Of a stretch of DNA of 40,544 bases, positions 1 to 6,957 are shown piece by piece. The stretch comes from Streptomyces roseus. GTDB taxonomy: Bacteria; Actinomycetota; Actinomycetes; Streptomycetales; Streptomycetaceae. A program made the position numbers and the translations under genes. Each line of letters opens with the position of its first letter. The first letter of the stretch is position 1. The DNA lies in contig NZ_LFML01000011.1 of NCBI RefSeq assembly GCF_001044425.1, positions 1 to 40,544 on the forward strand. The letters run 5' to 3'. The notes below the pieces were generated by a model. The model ran no database searches. It had not been told where the DNA came from and was given only the letters and a program-made list of their open reading frames with translations.

Positions 1-774
1 GGGCGTGAGGGGCCGGGGCCGGGGCGCCCGGACCTCCCGCCGAAGCCCGCCTACGCGCCGGGCGCCGAGCCGCCGGGCACCGAGCCGCCGGCCGCCGAGC
101 CCGCGGGCACCGAGCCGCGGGCCGCCGAACTCCCTGCTGCCGAACCCGCGGACACCGAGCCGCCGAACCCGTGGGCCGCTCCGGCCGACCCGGCACCCCG
201 CAGCGGCCCGCCCGCGCGGCGCACCGCGCGCCGGTGGCCGCGCCGGCTGGGCATCGCGCTCGGCGTCGCCGCGGCCGTGGGCGGGGCCGTCTGGGGCGCC
301 TCGTACCTGACGGGGGATTCCGCGCAGGTGCCGGACGGGTACAAGGTGCTGCGCAGCGCCGGAGCCGGCTTCCGGGTCGCGGTGCCGGACGACTGGCAGC
401 TCAGCGCGTCCGAGAGCGGGGGCACGATCGGCACGGTGTTCCGCCCCGAGCAGGGCCGGGGCCGCCTGCTCCAGGTCTACCGGGTCACCGGCGGCTCCGA
501 CAACGCGTGCGAGGTCCTGATCGAGGACACCAAGGGGCTCAGCTCCCGGGACGGCTACCGGCGGCTCTCGCTCGGAGCGACGGACACCACCGGCTGCGAG
601 ATCGTGTACGAGCTTCCCGACGGGGAGACGAACGGGACCGCGCACGCCATCGGGCGGCTGACCGTCGCCTCCGACGGCAGCCGCTGGGTGCTCATGGGCT
701 TCGGCCCGGTCGCCGAGACCAAGGCCGTCCGCACGCGCATGGCGGCGGCCCTGGGCTCGTTCCGGCCGGACTGA
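1..774 (+). CDS. C-terminal part of a single-pass membrane protein (possible Ser/Thr kinase)
   Basis: Open from the first base in frame 1 to TGA at 772-774, so the gene starts left of the window; 257 residues are visible. Residues 17-65 are a Pro/Ala/Glu linker with repeated GTEPP/AAEP units. A basic stretch (RRTARRWPRR) precedes one membrane segment at about 83-101, followed by an extracytoplasmic domain of about 150 residues with the phrase PDGYKVLRSAGAGFRVAVPDDW. Such domains follow the membrane segment in many Streptomyces Ser/Thr kinases, but no kinase motif is visible here, so the kinase assignment is inference. It could equally be an unrelated secreted-domain protein. An ATG at 277 lies inside the membrane segment and is not a credible start. 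Confidence 0.6.
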   Translation, partial: GREGPGPGRPDLPPKPAYAPGAEPPGTEPPAAEPAGTEPRAAELPAAEPADTEPPNPWAAPADPAPRSGPPARRTARRWPRRLGIALGVAAAVGGAVWGASYLTGDSAQVPDGYKVLRSAGAGFRVAVPDDWQLSASESGGTIGTVFRPEQGRGRLLQVYRVTGGSDNACEVLIEDTKGLSSRDGYRRLSLGATDTTGCEIVYELPDGETNGTAHAIGRLTVASDGSRWVLMGFGPVAETKAVRTRMAAALGSFRPD

Positions 775-813
775 AGCGTCCGGCCGGACCGGCGCGGCGG
801 TCCGGCGCCGGGC

Positions 814-1317
814 CTACTTGAACATGCCCGGCGTGTAGTGGCCCGGGACCATGCGCGTGGTGACGGCGAAGCGGTTCCAGACGTTGATCGTCGCGATGAT
901 GGCGATCAAGTGGGAGAGTTCCTTCTCCTCGAAGTGCTTCGCGGCCTTCTCGTACACCTCGTCGGGAACGAACCCCTCGGTCAGGACGGTCACGGCCTCG
1001 GTCAGTTCGAGCGCGGCCACTTCCTTCTCGGTGTAGAAGTGGCGCGACTCCTCCAGCGCGGTGAGCTGGACGATCCGCTCGACGGTCTCGCCGCCGGCGA
1101 TGGCGTCCTTGGTGTGCATGTCCAGGCAGAACGCGCAGTGGTTGAGCTGCGAGGCGCGGATCTTGACCAGCTCGACCAGGGCCGGGTCCAGGCCCTTCCT
1201 CGCGGCCATCTCCAGGCCGACGATCGCCTTGTAGACCTCGGGGGCGTGCTTGGCCCAGCCCATGCGGGGGGTGTGCTCGGGTGCGTGTGCGGTGGTGTCT
1301 GCGTACGTGGTGGTCAT
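814..1317 (-). CDS. Carboxymuconolactone decarboxylase (AhpD-like) family protein
   Basis: A 167-residue protein starting at ATG 1315-1317. Residues 60-68 read HCAFCLDMH, the CxxC-x3-H redox motif of the AhpD/CMD family (C61, C64, H68), preceded by LVKIRASQLN, also typical. Family members act as alkylhydroperoxidases or thiol-dependent reductases; the substrate cannot be told from sequence. The C-terminal part has the conserved IATINVWNRFAV helix. It is divergently transcribed from a MocR regulator 47 bp away, which is the usual arrangement of MocR proteins with their targets, so this gene is the probable target. A longer frame continuing upstream of 1317 runs antisense through the MocR gene and was not used. 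Confidence 0.93.
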   Translation of the reverse strand: MTTTYADTTAHAPEHTPRMGWAKHAPEVYKAIVGLEMAARKGLDPALVELVKIRASQLNHCAFCLDMHTKDAIAGGETVERIVQLTALEESRHFYTEKEVAALELTEAVTVLTEGFVPDEVYEKAAKHFEEKELSHLIAIIATINVWNRFAVTTRMVPGHYTPGMFK

Positions 1318-1364
1318 GTGTCCAACTTTAGGAAGCAGGCGGCCCGCCCGTATGGTCCATATCC
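1318..1364. promoter_or_regulatory. Divergent promoter with ATGG-T-CCAT palindrome
   Basis: The 47-bp spacer separates two start codons. TATGGT at 1351-1356 fits a TANNNT -10 box and sits 8 bp before the MocR ATG, which has no Shine-Dalgarno sequence, suggesting a leaderless transcript. On the other strand TAAAGT (1330 down to 1325) fits a -10 box for the CMD gene, also close to its ATG. The palindrome ATGGTCCAT at 1352-1360 overlaps the forward -10 and lies where the reverse -35 would be, and TCCAT recurs as TCCATATCCAT. This is a plausible MocR operator controlling both genes; that role is inferred. Confidence 0.5.
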
Positions 1365-2816
1365 ATGACGGATCCTTGGGCCATTTCCGGTGACGAGGCG
1401 GCGGAAGCGGTCGGCGGACCGGGTTCCGGTTTCGGTGCTGACCTGCATCTGGACCTCTCCGGCGGGCGCGGTCTGCGCGCCGGGCTGGTCGAGGCGCTGC
1501 GCGAGGCCGCACGCAGCGGGCGACTGGCGCCCGGCACCCGGCTGCCCTCCTCGCGCACGTTCGCCGCGGACCTCGGGATCGCGCGAAACACGGTCGCGGA
1601 GGCGTACGCCGAGCTCGTCGCCGAGGGCTGGCTGACGGCCCGCCAGGGCTCGGGCACCCGGGTGGCGCAGCGGGCCCGGCCGCTGCGGCCCGCGGGCTCC
1701 GCCCGCCTGCGCCACCCCGCGCCGCGGCGGCACGCGTACAGCCTGGTGCCCGGCACCCCGGACCTGGGCGCCTTTCCCCGCGCCGCCTGGCTGACGGCAG
1801 CCCGGCGGGCGCTGGCGCAGGCGCCGAACGAGGCCTTCGGGTACGCGGTCGACGCGCGCGGCCGGGTGGAGCTGCGGGAGGCGCTGGCCGGGTACCTGGC
1901 GCGGGCGCGCGGAGTCTACGCGGACCCGGAGCGGATCGTGTTGTGCGCGGGGTTCGCGCACGCGCTGATGCTGCTGGCGGGGGTGTTGCGGGCGCGCCGG
2001 GTACGGGACGTGGTGGTGGAGGGGTACGGCCTCCACCACCACCGGGACTCGCTCGCGGAGGCGGGGCTGCGGACCCGTCCGCTGGCGGTGGACGACGCGG
2101 GGGCGCGGACGCAGGACCTCGCGGGGCCGGTGGGCGCGGGCGCCGGGGCGGTGCTGCTGACGCCGGCGCACCAGTTCCCCACCGGGGCGGCGCTGACCCC
2201 CGCCCGCCGGGCGGCGGCGGTCGACTGGGCCCGCAGCACCGGCGCACTGATCGTGGAGGACGACTACGACGGGGAGTTCCGCTACGACGGCCAGTCGGTG
2301 GGCGCCTTGCAGGGCCTGGACCCGGACCGGGTGGTCTACCTCGGTACGGCGAGCAAGTCGCTCGCCCCGGGGCTGCGGATGGGGTGGATGGTGGTGCCGC
2401 CGGGGCTGCTGGACGAGGTCGTGGCGGCGAAGGGCCGGACCGACTGGACGTCGAGCGCGGTGGACCAGCTGACGCTGGCGGAGTTCATCAGGTCGGGGGC
2501 GTACGACCGGCACGTGCGCGGCATGCGGCTGCGGTACCGGCGCCGCCGGGACGAGCTGGTCGCGGCCGTCTCCGGCCGGGTGGCGGTGTCGGGCATCGCG
2601 GCGGGGCTGCACGCGGTGCTGGACCTCCCGGCGGGGACCGAGGCCGCCGCGTTGCGCTCCGCGGCCTGGCAGGACCTCGCGGTGGTGCCGCTGTCCTTCT
2701 TCGCCCACCCGGACGCCCGGCTCCCGCGGCGGGAGGCCCTGGTGGTCGGCTACGGAACGCCGCCGACGAGCGCCTGGTCGGCGACGCTGGCGGCCCTGCT
2801 CGCGGCACTGCCGTAG
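1365..2816 (+). CDS. MocR-type PLP-dependent transcriptional regulator (GntR family)
   Basis: A 483-residue protein. Residues about 33-100 form a GntR winged helix (GLRAGLVEALREAARSGRL, then LPSSRTFAADLGIARNTV and the wing EGWLTARQGSGTRV). Residues about 125-483 are a fold-type I aminotransferase domain with PAHQFPTG (267-274), VEDDYDGEFRYDG (297-309; D299/D300) and the PLP lysine K331 in TASKSLAPGLRMGW. These are the hallmarks of MocR regulators, in which the aminotransferase part senses PLP or an amino compound. It probably controls the divergent CMD-family gene and itself. The effector is unknown. Confidence 0.93.
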   Translation: MTDPWAISGDEAAEAVGGPGSGFGADLHLDLSGGRGLRAGLVEALREAARSGRLAPGTRLPSSRTFAADLGIARNTVAEAYAELVAEGWLTARQGSGTRVAQRARPLRPAGSARLRHPAPRRHAYSLVPGTPDLGAFPRAAWLTAARRALAQAPNEAFGYAVDARGRVELREALAGYLARARGVYADPERIVLCAGFAHALMLLAGVLRARRVRDVVVEGYGLHHHRDSLAEAGLRTRPLAVDDAGARTQDLAGPVGAGAGAVLLTPAHQFPTGAALTPARRAAAVDWARSTGALIVEDDYDGEFRYDGQSVGALQGLDPDRVVYLGTASKSLAPGLRMGWMVVPPGLLDEVVAAKGRTDWTSSAVDQLTLAEFIRSGAYDRHVRGMRLRYRRRRDELVAAVSGRVAVSGIAAGLHAVLDLPAGTEAAALRSAAWQDLAVVPLSFFAHPDARLPRREALVVGYGTPPTSAWSATLAALLAALP

Positions 2817-2858
2817 CGGACCGCGCGGGGCGTCCCCGTACGGCCCGCCGTCAGTCCT

Positions 2859-2900
2859 GCCGTCCGCCGTCCGCCGTCCGCCGTCCGCCGTCCGCCGTCC
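2859..2900. repeat. Six tandem copies of GCCGTCC
   Basis: Six perfect copies of the heptamer GCCGTCC lie in the 93-bp gap between the convergent MocR and DMT-family genes, ending 9 bp before the DMT stop codon. A heptamer array outside coding sequence can vary in copy number by slippage without altering a protein. No function is evident. Confidence 0.9.
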
Positions 2901-2909
2901 GTCCCGCCG

Positions 2910-3761
2910 TCAGGCCGGCTCCGTCTCCCTTTCCGTCTGCGGGGGTTCGCCGAAGCGGGCCAGTGCCAGGGCTCCGGCCACCGCGACCGCGAAGCCGAGG
3001 ACCGCCAGCCAGGTCAGGCCCTCGCGGGTGCGGTCGCCGAGCCAGGCCACGCCCACCACCGCCGGGCCGATCGTCTCGCCGATCACCATGCCCGCGGTGG
3101 CCACCGTCACCGAGCCGCGCTGGAGCGCCGAGGTGAGCAGCAGGAACGCCGCGCCCCCGCCCAGCAGCAGGGCGTACAGCGCCGGGTTCGCGAACATCGC
3201 GAGCGACACGTCGTCGATGAGGCGGACCGCCACCTCCACCACCCCGAACCCCGTGCCCGCCGCCAAACCGAGGACGAGGGCCCGGGAGCGGTCCGGGAGC
3301 CCGCCCGCCACCACCCCCACCAGCAGCACCAGCCCCGCCACCACCAGCAGCCCCACCTTCAGCGCGAACGAGCCCGTCCCCGAGCCCTCCTCGCCCGAGG
3401 CCAGCGCCAGCATGGCCAGCCCCGCGCAGACCACCCCCACCGCGCCCCACTCGGCGCCGCTCAGCCGCACGTGCAGCAGCCGCGCCGAGACCACCGCCGT
3501 CACCGCGAGGCTCGCCGCCAGCGCCGCACCCACCGTGTAGATCGGGACGTGCCGCAGCGCCACGATCTGCAGGACGAACCCGGCCGCGTCCAGCCCCAGG
3601 CCCGCCACGTAGCGCCACTGCCGGGCCGCCCGCAGCAGGAGGGCCGCGTCCACCCCGGATCCCGTCCCCGGCTCCGCCGCCCGCGCGGCCATCGCCTGGA
3701 GCACCGAAGCCGTACCGAAACAGACCGCCGCACCCAGCGCGCAAACCATCCCAAGAAGCAC
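2910..3761 (-). CDS. DMT/EamA-like multispan membrane protein
   Basis: A 283-residue protein with about nine to ten hydrophobic segments and short charged loops, beginning MLLGMVCALGAAVCFGTASVLQAMAAR, the N-terminal pattern of drug/metabolite transporter-type proteins in actinobacteria. The last segment is followed by a hydrophilic tail (RFGEPPQTERETEPA). The substrate is unknown. The gene converges with the MocR gene and is divergent from the small lipoprotein gene at 3847. Start ATG at 3759-3761 gives the first membrane helix directly. Confidence 0.82.
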   Translation of the reverse strand: MLLGMVCALGAAVCFGTASVLQAMAARAAEPGTGSGVDAALLLRAARQWRYVAGLGLDAAGFVLQIVALRHVPIYTVGAALAASLAVTAVVSARLLHVRLSGAEWGAVGVVCAGLAMLALASGEEGSGTGSFALKVGLLVVAGLVLLVGVVAGGLPDRSRALVLGLAAGTGFGVVEVAVRLIDDVSLAMFANPALYALLLGGGAAFLLLTSALQRGSVTVATAGMVIGETIGPAVVGVAWLGDRTREGLTWLAVLGFAVAVAGALALARFGEPPQTERETEPA

Positions 3762-3833
3762 GAAACGACTCTAGGTCATGAAGGTCGTGAGGGGGTTTCG
3801 GCGGCCGGATTCCATCGTTTCGCCGCCCCGTTC

Positions 3834-3839
3834 TAGTCT
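3834..3839 (+). promoter_or_regulatory. Likely -10 box of a leaderless lipoprotein transcript
   Basis: TAGTCT fits TANNNT and ends 7 bp before the ATG at 3847, which has no ribosome binding site. That spacing predicts transcription starting at or next to the start codon. No clear -35 hexamer was seen. Confidence 0.4.
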
Positions 3840-3846
3840 GTCCGCC

Positions 3847-4212
3847 ATGGACGACAGCAGTACGGACAGCAGTACGGGCAGCAGAACGACCACGACCCCC
3901 GCCGCCATCGGCGCCCCCGCCGGCACCACCCGCCGCCGCATGCGCTCCGGTGGCGTCGCCCTCGGCGGCATGGGCCTGCTGGCCGCCGCCCTCGTGGCCT
4001 GTGGCAGCAGCAACGAGCCCGACAAGCGCTGCGCGGACCGCGTCACCCTGGAGAAGCTGAACACCAAGGAGTGCAAGAAGAGCGGCGGCCGCGGCTCCTA
4101 CTACTACGGCGGCTCCATCGCGAGCAACAACCGGGTCAGCGGCGGCAGCTTCGACAAGTCCGCCGTCACCCGCGGCGGCATCGGCGGCCACTCCGGCTCC
4201 AGCGGCGGCTGA
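3847..4212 (+). CDS. Small YgiB-like lipoprotein
   Basis: A 121-residue protein. A Thr-rich, hydrophilic N-terminus leads to TTRRRMRSGG, a hydrophobic segment and the lipobox LVAC with C52, so it is probably a lipoprotein; the paired arginines leave Tat export possible. The mature part is Gly/Ser-rich, with a conserved-looking tyrosine cluster (SYYYGGS) and the tail TRGGIGGHSGSSGG. Enterobacterial YgiB (DUF1190), which is encoded beside the ATP-grasp enzyme YgiC, ends with a similar TRGGFG motif. The same pairing occurs here, the next gene starting 5 bp downstream. Similarity to YgiB is judged by motif and context only. The ATG at 3940 is an alternative start that would remove the hydrophilic N-terminus. 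Confidence 0.75.
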   Translation: MDDSSTDSSTGSRTTTTPAAIGAPAGTTRRRMRSGGVALGGMGLLAAALVACGSSNEPDKRCADRVTLEKLNTKECKKSGGRGSYYYGGSIASNNRVSGGSFDKSAVTRGGIGGHSGSSGG

Positions 4213-4217
4213 ACCCC

Positions 4218-5411
4218 GTGCAGCGCCACACCATCGAGCCGCGCCCCGACTGGCAGAAGACCGTCGAGGAGCAGGGGCTGATCTATCCCCTCACCCGCTA
4301 CCCCGACGACTCCCTGCGGCCCTATTGGGACGAGAGCGCGTACTACTCCTTCTCGCTCCCCGAGGTGGAGGCACTGGAGAACGTCGTCGAGGAGCTGCAC
4401 GCCATGTGCCTGGCCGCGGCCGCGCACATCGTCGAGCACGACCGCTTCGCGGACCTCGGCATCACCGACCCGAAGCTGGCCGCGCTGATCGCCGAGTCCT
4501 GGCGCCGGCGGGCCGAACAGCCCTCCCTCTACGGCCGCTTCGACCTGCGCTACGACGGTTCCGGCGAGCCGGCCAAGATGCTGGAGTACAACGCCGACAC
4601 CCCCACCTCCCTCGTGGAGGCGGCCAGTCCGCAGTGGTTCTGGATGGAGGAGCGCTTCCCCGGCGCCGACCAGTGGAACTCCCTCCACGAGCGGCTCGTC
4701 GAGGCCTGGCGCCGCCAGGCCGAGCTGCTGCCGCCCGGCCCGGTGCACTTCGCGCACTCCGAGACGGACGAGCTCGGCGAGGACCTGATGACGGTCGCCT
4801 ACCTCCAGGAGACCGCCGAGCAGGCGGGCCTGGAGACCGAGGAGCTGTCCGTCGAACAGATCGGCTGGGACAGCCTGTCGGGCCGGTTCGTCGACCGGAA
4901 GCTCGGGTTCATCCGCAGCTGCTTCAAGCTCTACCCGTGGGAATGGCTGGCCACCGACGCCTTCGGCCCGCAGGTCCTCGGCACCTACGACCACGGCGGC
5001 GGCTCCGGGAGCACCACCTGGATCGAGCCGCTGTGGAAGATGCTGCTGTCGAACAAGGCGCTGCTGGCGATCCTGTGGGAGCTCTTCCCGGAGCACCCGA
5101 ACCTGCTGCCCGCCTACCTGGACGGCCCGCGCGAGCTCGCCGGCACCACCGGGTACGCGGCGAAGCCGCTGCTGGGCCGCGAGGGCGCCGGGGTCACCCT
5201 GCACCCGGCGGGCGGCGCCGAGCCGTTCACTCCGCAGGAGGGGGAGGCGTACGTCTTCCAGGGCCTGGCCCCGCTCCCCGACTTCGACGGCAACCGCGTG
5301 GTGCTCGGCGCCTGGGTCGTCGAGGAGGAGGCCGCGGGCCTGGGCATCCGGGAATCGGCGGGCCCGGTCACGGACGAGTACGCTCGCTTCCTTCCCCACG
5401 TCATCCTGTAG
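4218..5411 (+). CDS. Glutathionylspermidine synthase-like ATP-grasp enzyme (YgiC-like)
   Basis: A 397-residue protein starting at GTG 4218, five bases after the lipoprotein stop, so the two are probably translationally coupled. It carries the synthetase-family signatures YDGSGEPAKMLEYNADTPTS (substrate/ATP region) and AAKPLLGREGAG (ATP-grasp K-P-x3-R-E-G). It lacks the N-terminal amidase domain of E. coli Gsp, as YgiC and YjfC do. The family forms an amide bond using ATP. Glutathione and glutathionylspermidine are not expected in Streptomyces, which uses mycothiol, so the true substrate is unknown. An in-frame upstream extension would overlap the lipoprotein gene and was rejected. Confidence 0.88.
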   Translation: MQRHTIEPRPDWQKTVEEQGLIYPLTRYPDDSLRPYWDESAYYSFSLPEVEALENVVEELHAMCLAAAAHIVEHDRFADLGITDPKLAALIAESWRRRAEQPSLYGRFDLRYDGSGEPAKMLEYNADTPTSLVEAASPQWFWMEERFPGADQWNSLHERLVEAWRRQAELLPPGPVHFAHSETDELGEDLMTVAYLQETAEQAGLETEELSVEQIGWDSLSGRFVDRKLGFIRSCFKLYPWEWLATDAFGPQVLGTYDHGGGSGSTTWIEPLWKMLLSNKALLAILWELFPEHPNLLPAYLDGPRELAGTTGYAAKPLLGREGAGVTLHPAGGAEPFTPQEGEAYVFQGLAPLPDFDGNRVVLGAWVVEEEAAGLGIRESAGPVTDEYARFLPHVIL

Positions 5412-5413
5412 CG

Positions 5414-5458
5414 CCGCCGGGTGGGCGCGGCCGGCCCCTCGGGCCGCGCCCACGGCGG
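5414..5458. terminator. Bidirectional terminator hairpin between convergent genes
   Basis: GTGGGCGCGGCC (5421-5432) pairs perfectly with GGCCGCGCCCAC (5442-5453), and an outer CCGCC/GGCGG pair extends the stem with a two-base bulge. It sits exactly between the stops of the ATP-grasp gene (5411) and rocD (5464). No T-tract follows, as is common in Streptomyces. Confidence 0.75.
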
Positions 5459-5463
5459 ATCCG

Positions 5464-6672
5464 TCAGCCGGCGGCCAGGACCTCCCGCAGCTGGTCCAGG
5501 CCCCAGTCCAGGTCCTCCTTGGCGATCACCAGCGGCGGCGCGATGCGGATCGTCGACCCGTGCGTGTCCTTGACCAGCACGCCCCGCCGCATCAGCGCCT
5601 CCGAGATCTGCCGGCCCGTGCCGTGCGCCGGGTCGATGTCGACGCCGGCCCACAGCCCCCGCCCGCGTACGGCGGTCACCGCGCCCCCGCCGACCAGCAG
5701 GTTCAGCTCCCGGTGCAGGTGGTCGCCGAGCTCGGCGGCGTGCTGCTGGTACTCGCCCGAGCGCAGCATCGCGATCACCTCCAGGGCGACCGCGCAGGCC
5801 AGCGGGTTGCCCCCGAAAGTGGAGCCGTGCTCGCCGGGCCGGAACACCCCGAGCACGTCCCGGTCGGCGACCACGGCCGAGACCGGGACCACGCCGCCGC
5901 CGAGCGCCTTGCCGAGGATGTAGACGTCCGGCACGACGTCCTCGTGCTCGCACGCGAAGGTCCTGCCGGTCCGGCCCAGCCCCGACTGGATCTCGTCGGC
6001 CATGAACAGCACGTTCCGCTCGCGCGTGAGCTCCCGTACGCCCCGCAGGTAGCCGGCCGGCGGCACCAGCACCCCGGCCTCGCCCTGGATCGGCTCCAGC
6101 AGCACGGCCACGGTGTTCGCCGTGACGGCCTCCGCCAGCGCGGTCAGGTCCCCGTACGGGACGATCTCGAACCCGGGGGTGTAGGGCCCGTAGTGGTCGC
6201 GGGCCTCGTGGTCCGTCGAGAAGCTCACGATGGTGGTCGTACGGCCGTGGAAGTTGTTCGCGGCGACCACGATCTTGGCCTGCCCGTCCGGCACGCCCTT
6301 GACCTCGTAGCCCCACTTGCGGGCGGTCTTCACCGCCGTCTCCACGGCCTCCGCGCCCGTGTTCATCGGCAGCACCATCTCCTTGCCGCACAGCGCGGCG
6401 AGTTCGCGGCAGAAATCGGCGAACCGGTCGTGGTGGAAGGCCCGCGAGGTGAGCGTGACCCGCTCCAGCTGCGCCTTGGCCGCATCGATCAAACGACGGT
6501 TGCCGTGGCCGAAGTTGAGCGCCGAGTAGCCCGCGAGCATGTCCAGGAACCGGCGGCCCTCCACGTCGGTCATCCACGCGCCTTCCGCGGACGCCACGAC
6601 GACGGGCAGCGGATGGTAGTTGTGCGCGCTGTGCGCCTCGGCGGAACGCAGGGCTTCAGCAGTTGTCGACAC
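5464..6672 (-). CDS. rocD: Ornithine aminotransferase
   Basis: A 402-residue class III aminotransferase that converts ornithine and 2-oxoglutarate to glutamate semialdehyde and glutamate. Visible motifs are MNTGAEAVETA (103-113), NNFHGRT (139-145), LLEPIQGEAG (191-200), MADEIQSGLGRTG (224-236) and the PLP lysine K255 in YILGKALGGG. The N-terminal AHNYHPLPVV and FGHGNRRL are typical of RocD. Start GTG 6670-6672 is preceded by GGAGA at good spacing and matches the usual RocD start. An ATG at 6750 with AAGG upstream would add 26 mostly Pro/Ser residues and cannot be excluded. It is divergent from glyA. Confidence 0.95.
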   Translation of the reverse strand: MSTTAEALRSAEAHSAHNYHPLPVVVASAEGAWMTDVEGRRFLDMLAGYSALNFGHGNRRLIDAAKAQLERVTLTSRAFHHDRFADFCRELAALCGKEMVLPMNTGAEAVETAVKTARKWGYEVKGVPDGQAKIVVAANNFHGRTTTIVSFSTDHEARDHYGPYTPGFEIVPYGDLTALAEAVTANTVAVLLEPIQGEAGVLVPPAGYLRGVRELTRERNVLFMADEIQSGLGRTGRTFACEHEDVVPDVYILGKALGGGVVPVSAVVADRDVLGVFRPGEHGSTFGGNPLACAVALEVIAMLRSGEYQQHAAELGDHLHRELNLLVGGGAVTAVRGRGLWAGVDIDPAHGTGRQISEALMRRGVLVKDTHGSTIRIAPPLVIAKEDLDWGLDQLREVLAAG

Positions 6673-6761
6673 GGGGTCTCCGATCGTCGGTGCGGGCGGA
6701 TGGGGCGGTGACTGGGGCGATGGAGGTGACGGGGGTGGCGTCACCAGCATCACGTCACCTT

Positions 6762-6788
6762 GTATACGGCTATACGTCGCTCGTATAC
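6762..6788. promoter_or_regulatory. Overlapping GTATAC-type inverted repeats between rocD and glyA
   Basis: Two palindromes overlap: GTATA-CGGC-TATAC at 6762-6775 and TATACG-TCGCT-CGTATA at 6771-6787. The self-complementary hexamer GTATAC occurs at 6762-6767 and 6783-6788, exactly 21 bp apart, or two helical turns. The A+T-rich block stands out in this G+C-rich region. It lies upstream of rocD and before the glyA leader, so it may be an operator for a dimeric regulator of either gene. The regulator is not identified. Confidence 0.5.
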
Positions 6789-6821
6789 CGGACGGGGAAA
6801 CCTTTCTTGTGGACCGCCCGC

Positions 6822-6827
6822 TAAGGT
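6822..6827 (+). promoter_or_regulatory. Possible -10 box of glyA
   Basis: TAAGGT fits TANNNT and lies just upstream of the riboswitch-like leader, which would make the RNA start near 6834. No convincing -35 hexamer was found. Confidence 0.35.
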
Positions 6828-6831
6828 GAGC

Positions 6832-6952
6832 GCTACGCACGGCGACTGGCGTACGGAGAACCAACTCCGGGGGAGTCGTGCGCGCAGGACCGCATACAGG
6901 GCCGCTCGCCTGGGCCTCGCGGGGACGAGAACCGACATCGACCCCGGAGGAG
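6832..6952 (+). ncRNA. ZTP (ZMP/ZTP, pfl motif) riboswitch in the glyA leader
   Basis: Three blocks match the pfl/ZTP consensus in order: CGACTGGCG (6843-6851), CCAACTCCGGGGGAGTCGTG (6861-6880) and CCGCTCGCCTGGGC (6902-6915). GGCG (6848-6851) and CGCC (6907-6910) are complementary and could form the expected pseudoknot. Downstream, CGGGG (6920-6924) can pair with CCCCG (6942-6945 plus 6946), the latter touching the glyA ribosome binding site GGAGGAG (6946-6952), which suggests control of translation. ZTP riboswitches sense the purine intermediate AICAR phosphate (ZMP/ZTP) when 10-formyl-THF is short, and glyA is a known class of target. Outer boundaries are approximate. Confidence 0.85.
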
Positions 6953-6957
6953 CCGCC

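Noticed and set aside
6832..6952. Glycine riboswitch before glyA
   Set aside because: The tandem glycine aptamer signatures are absent, while the ZTP blocks fit in order and spacing.
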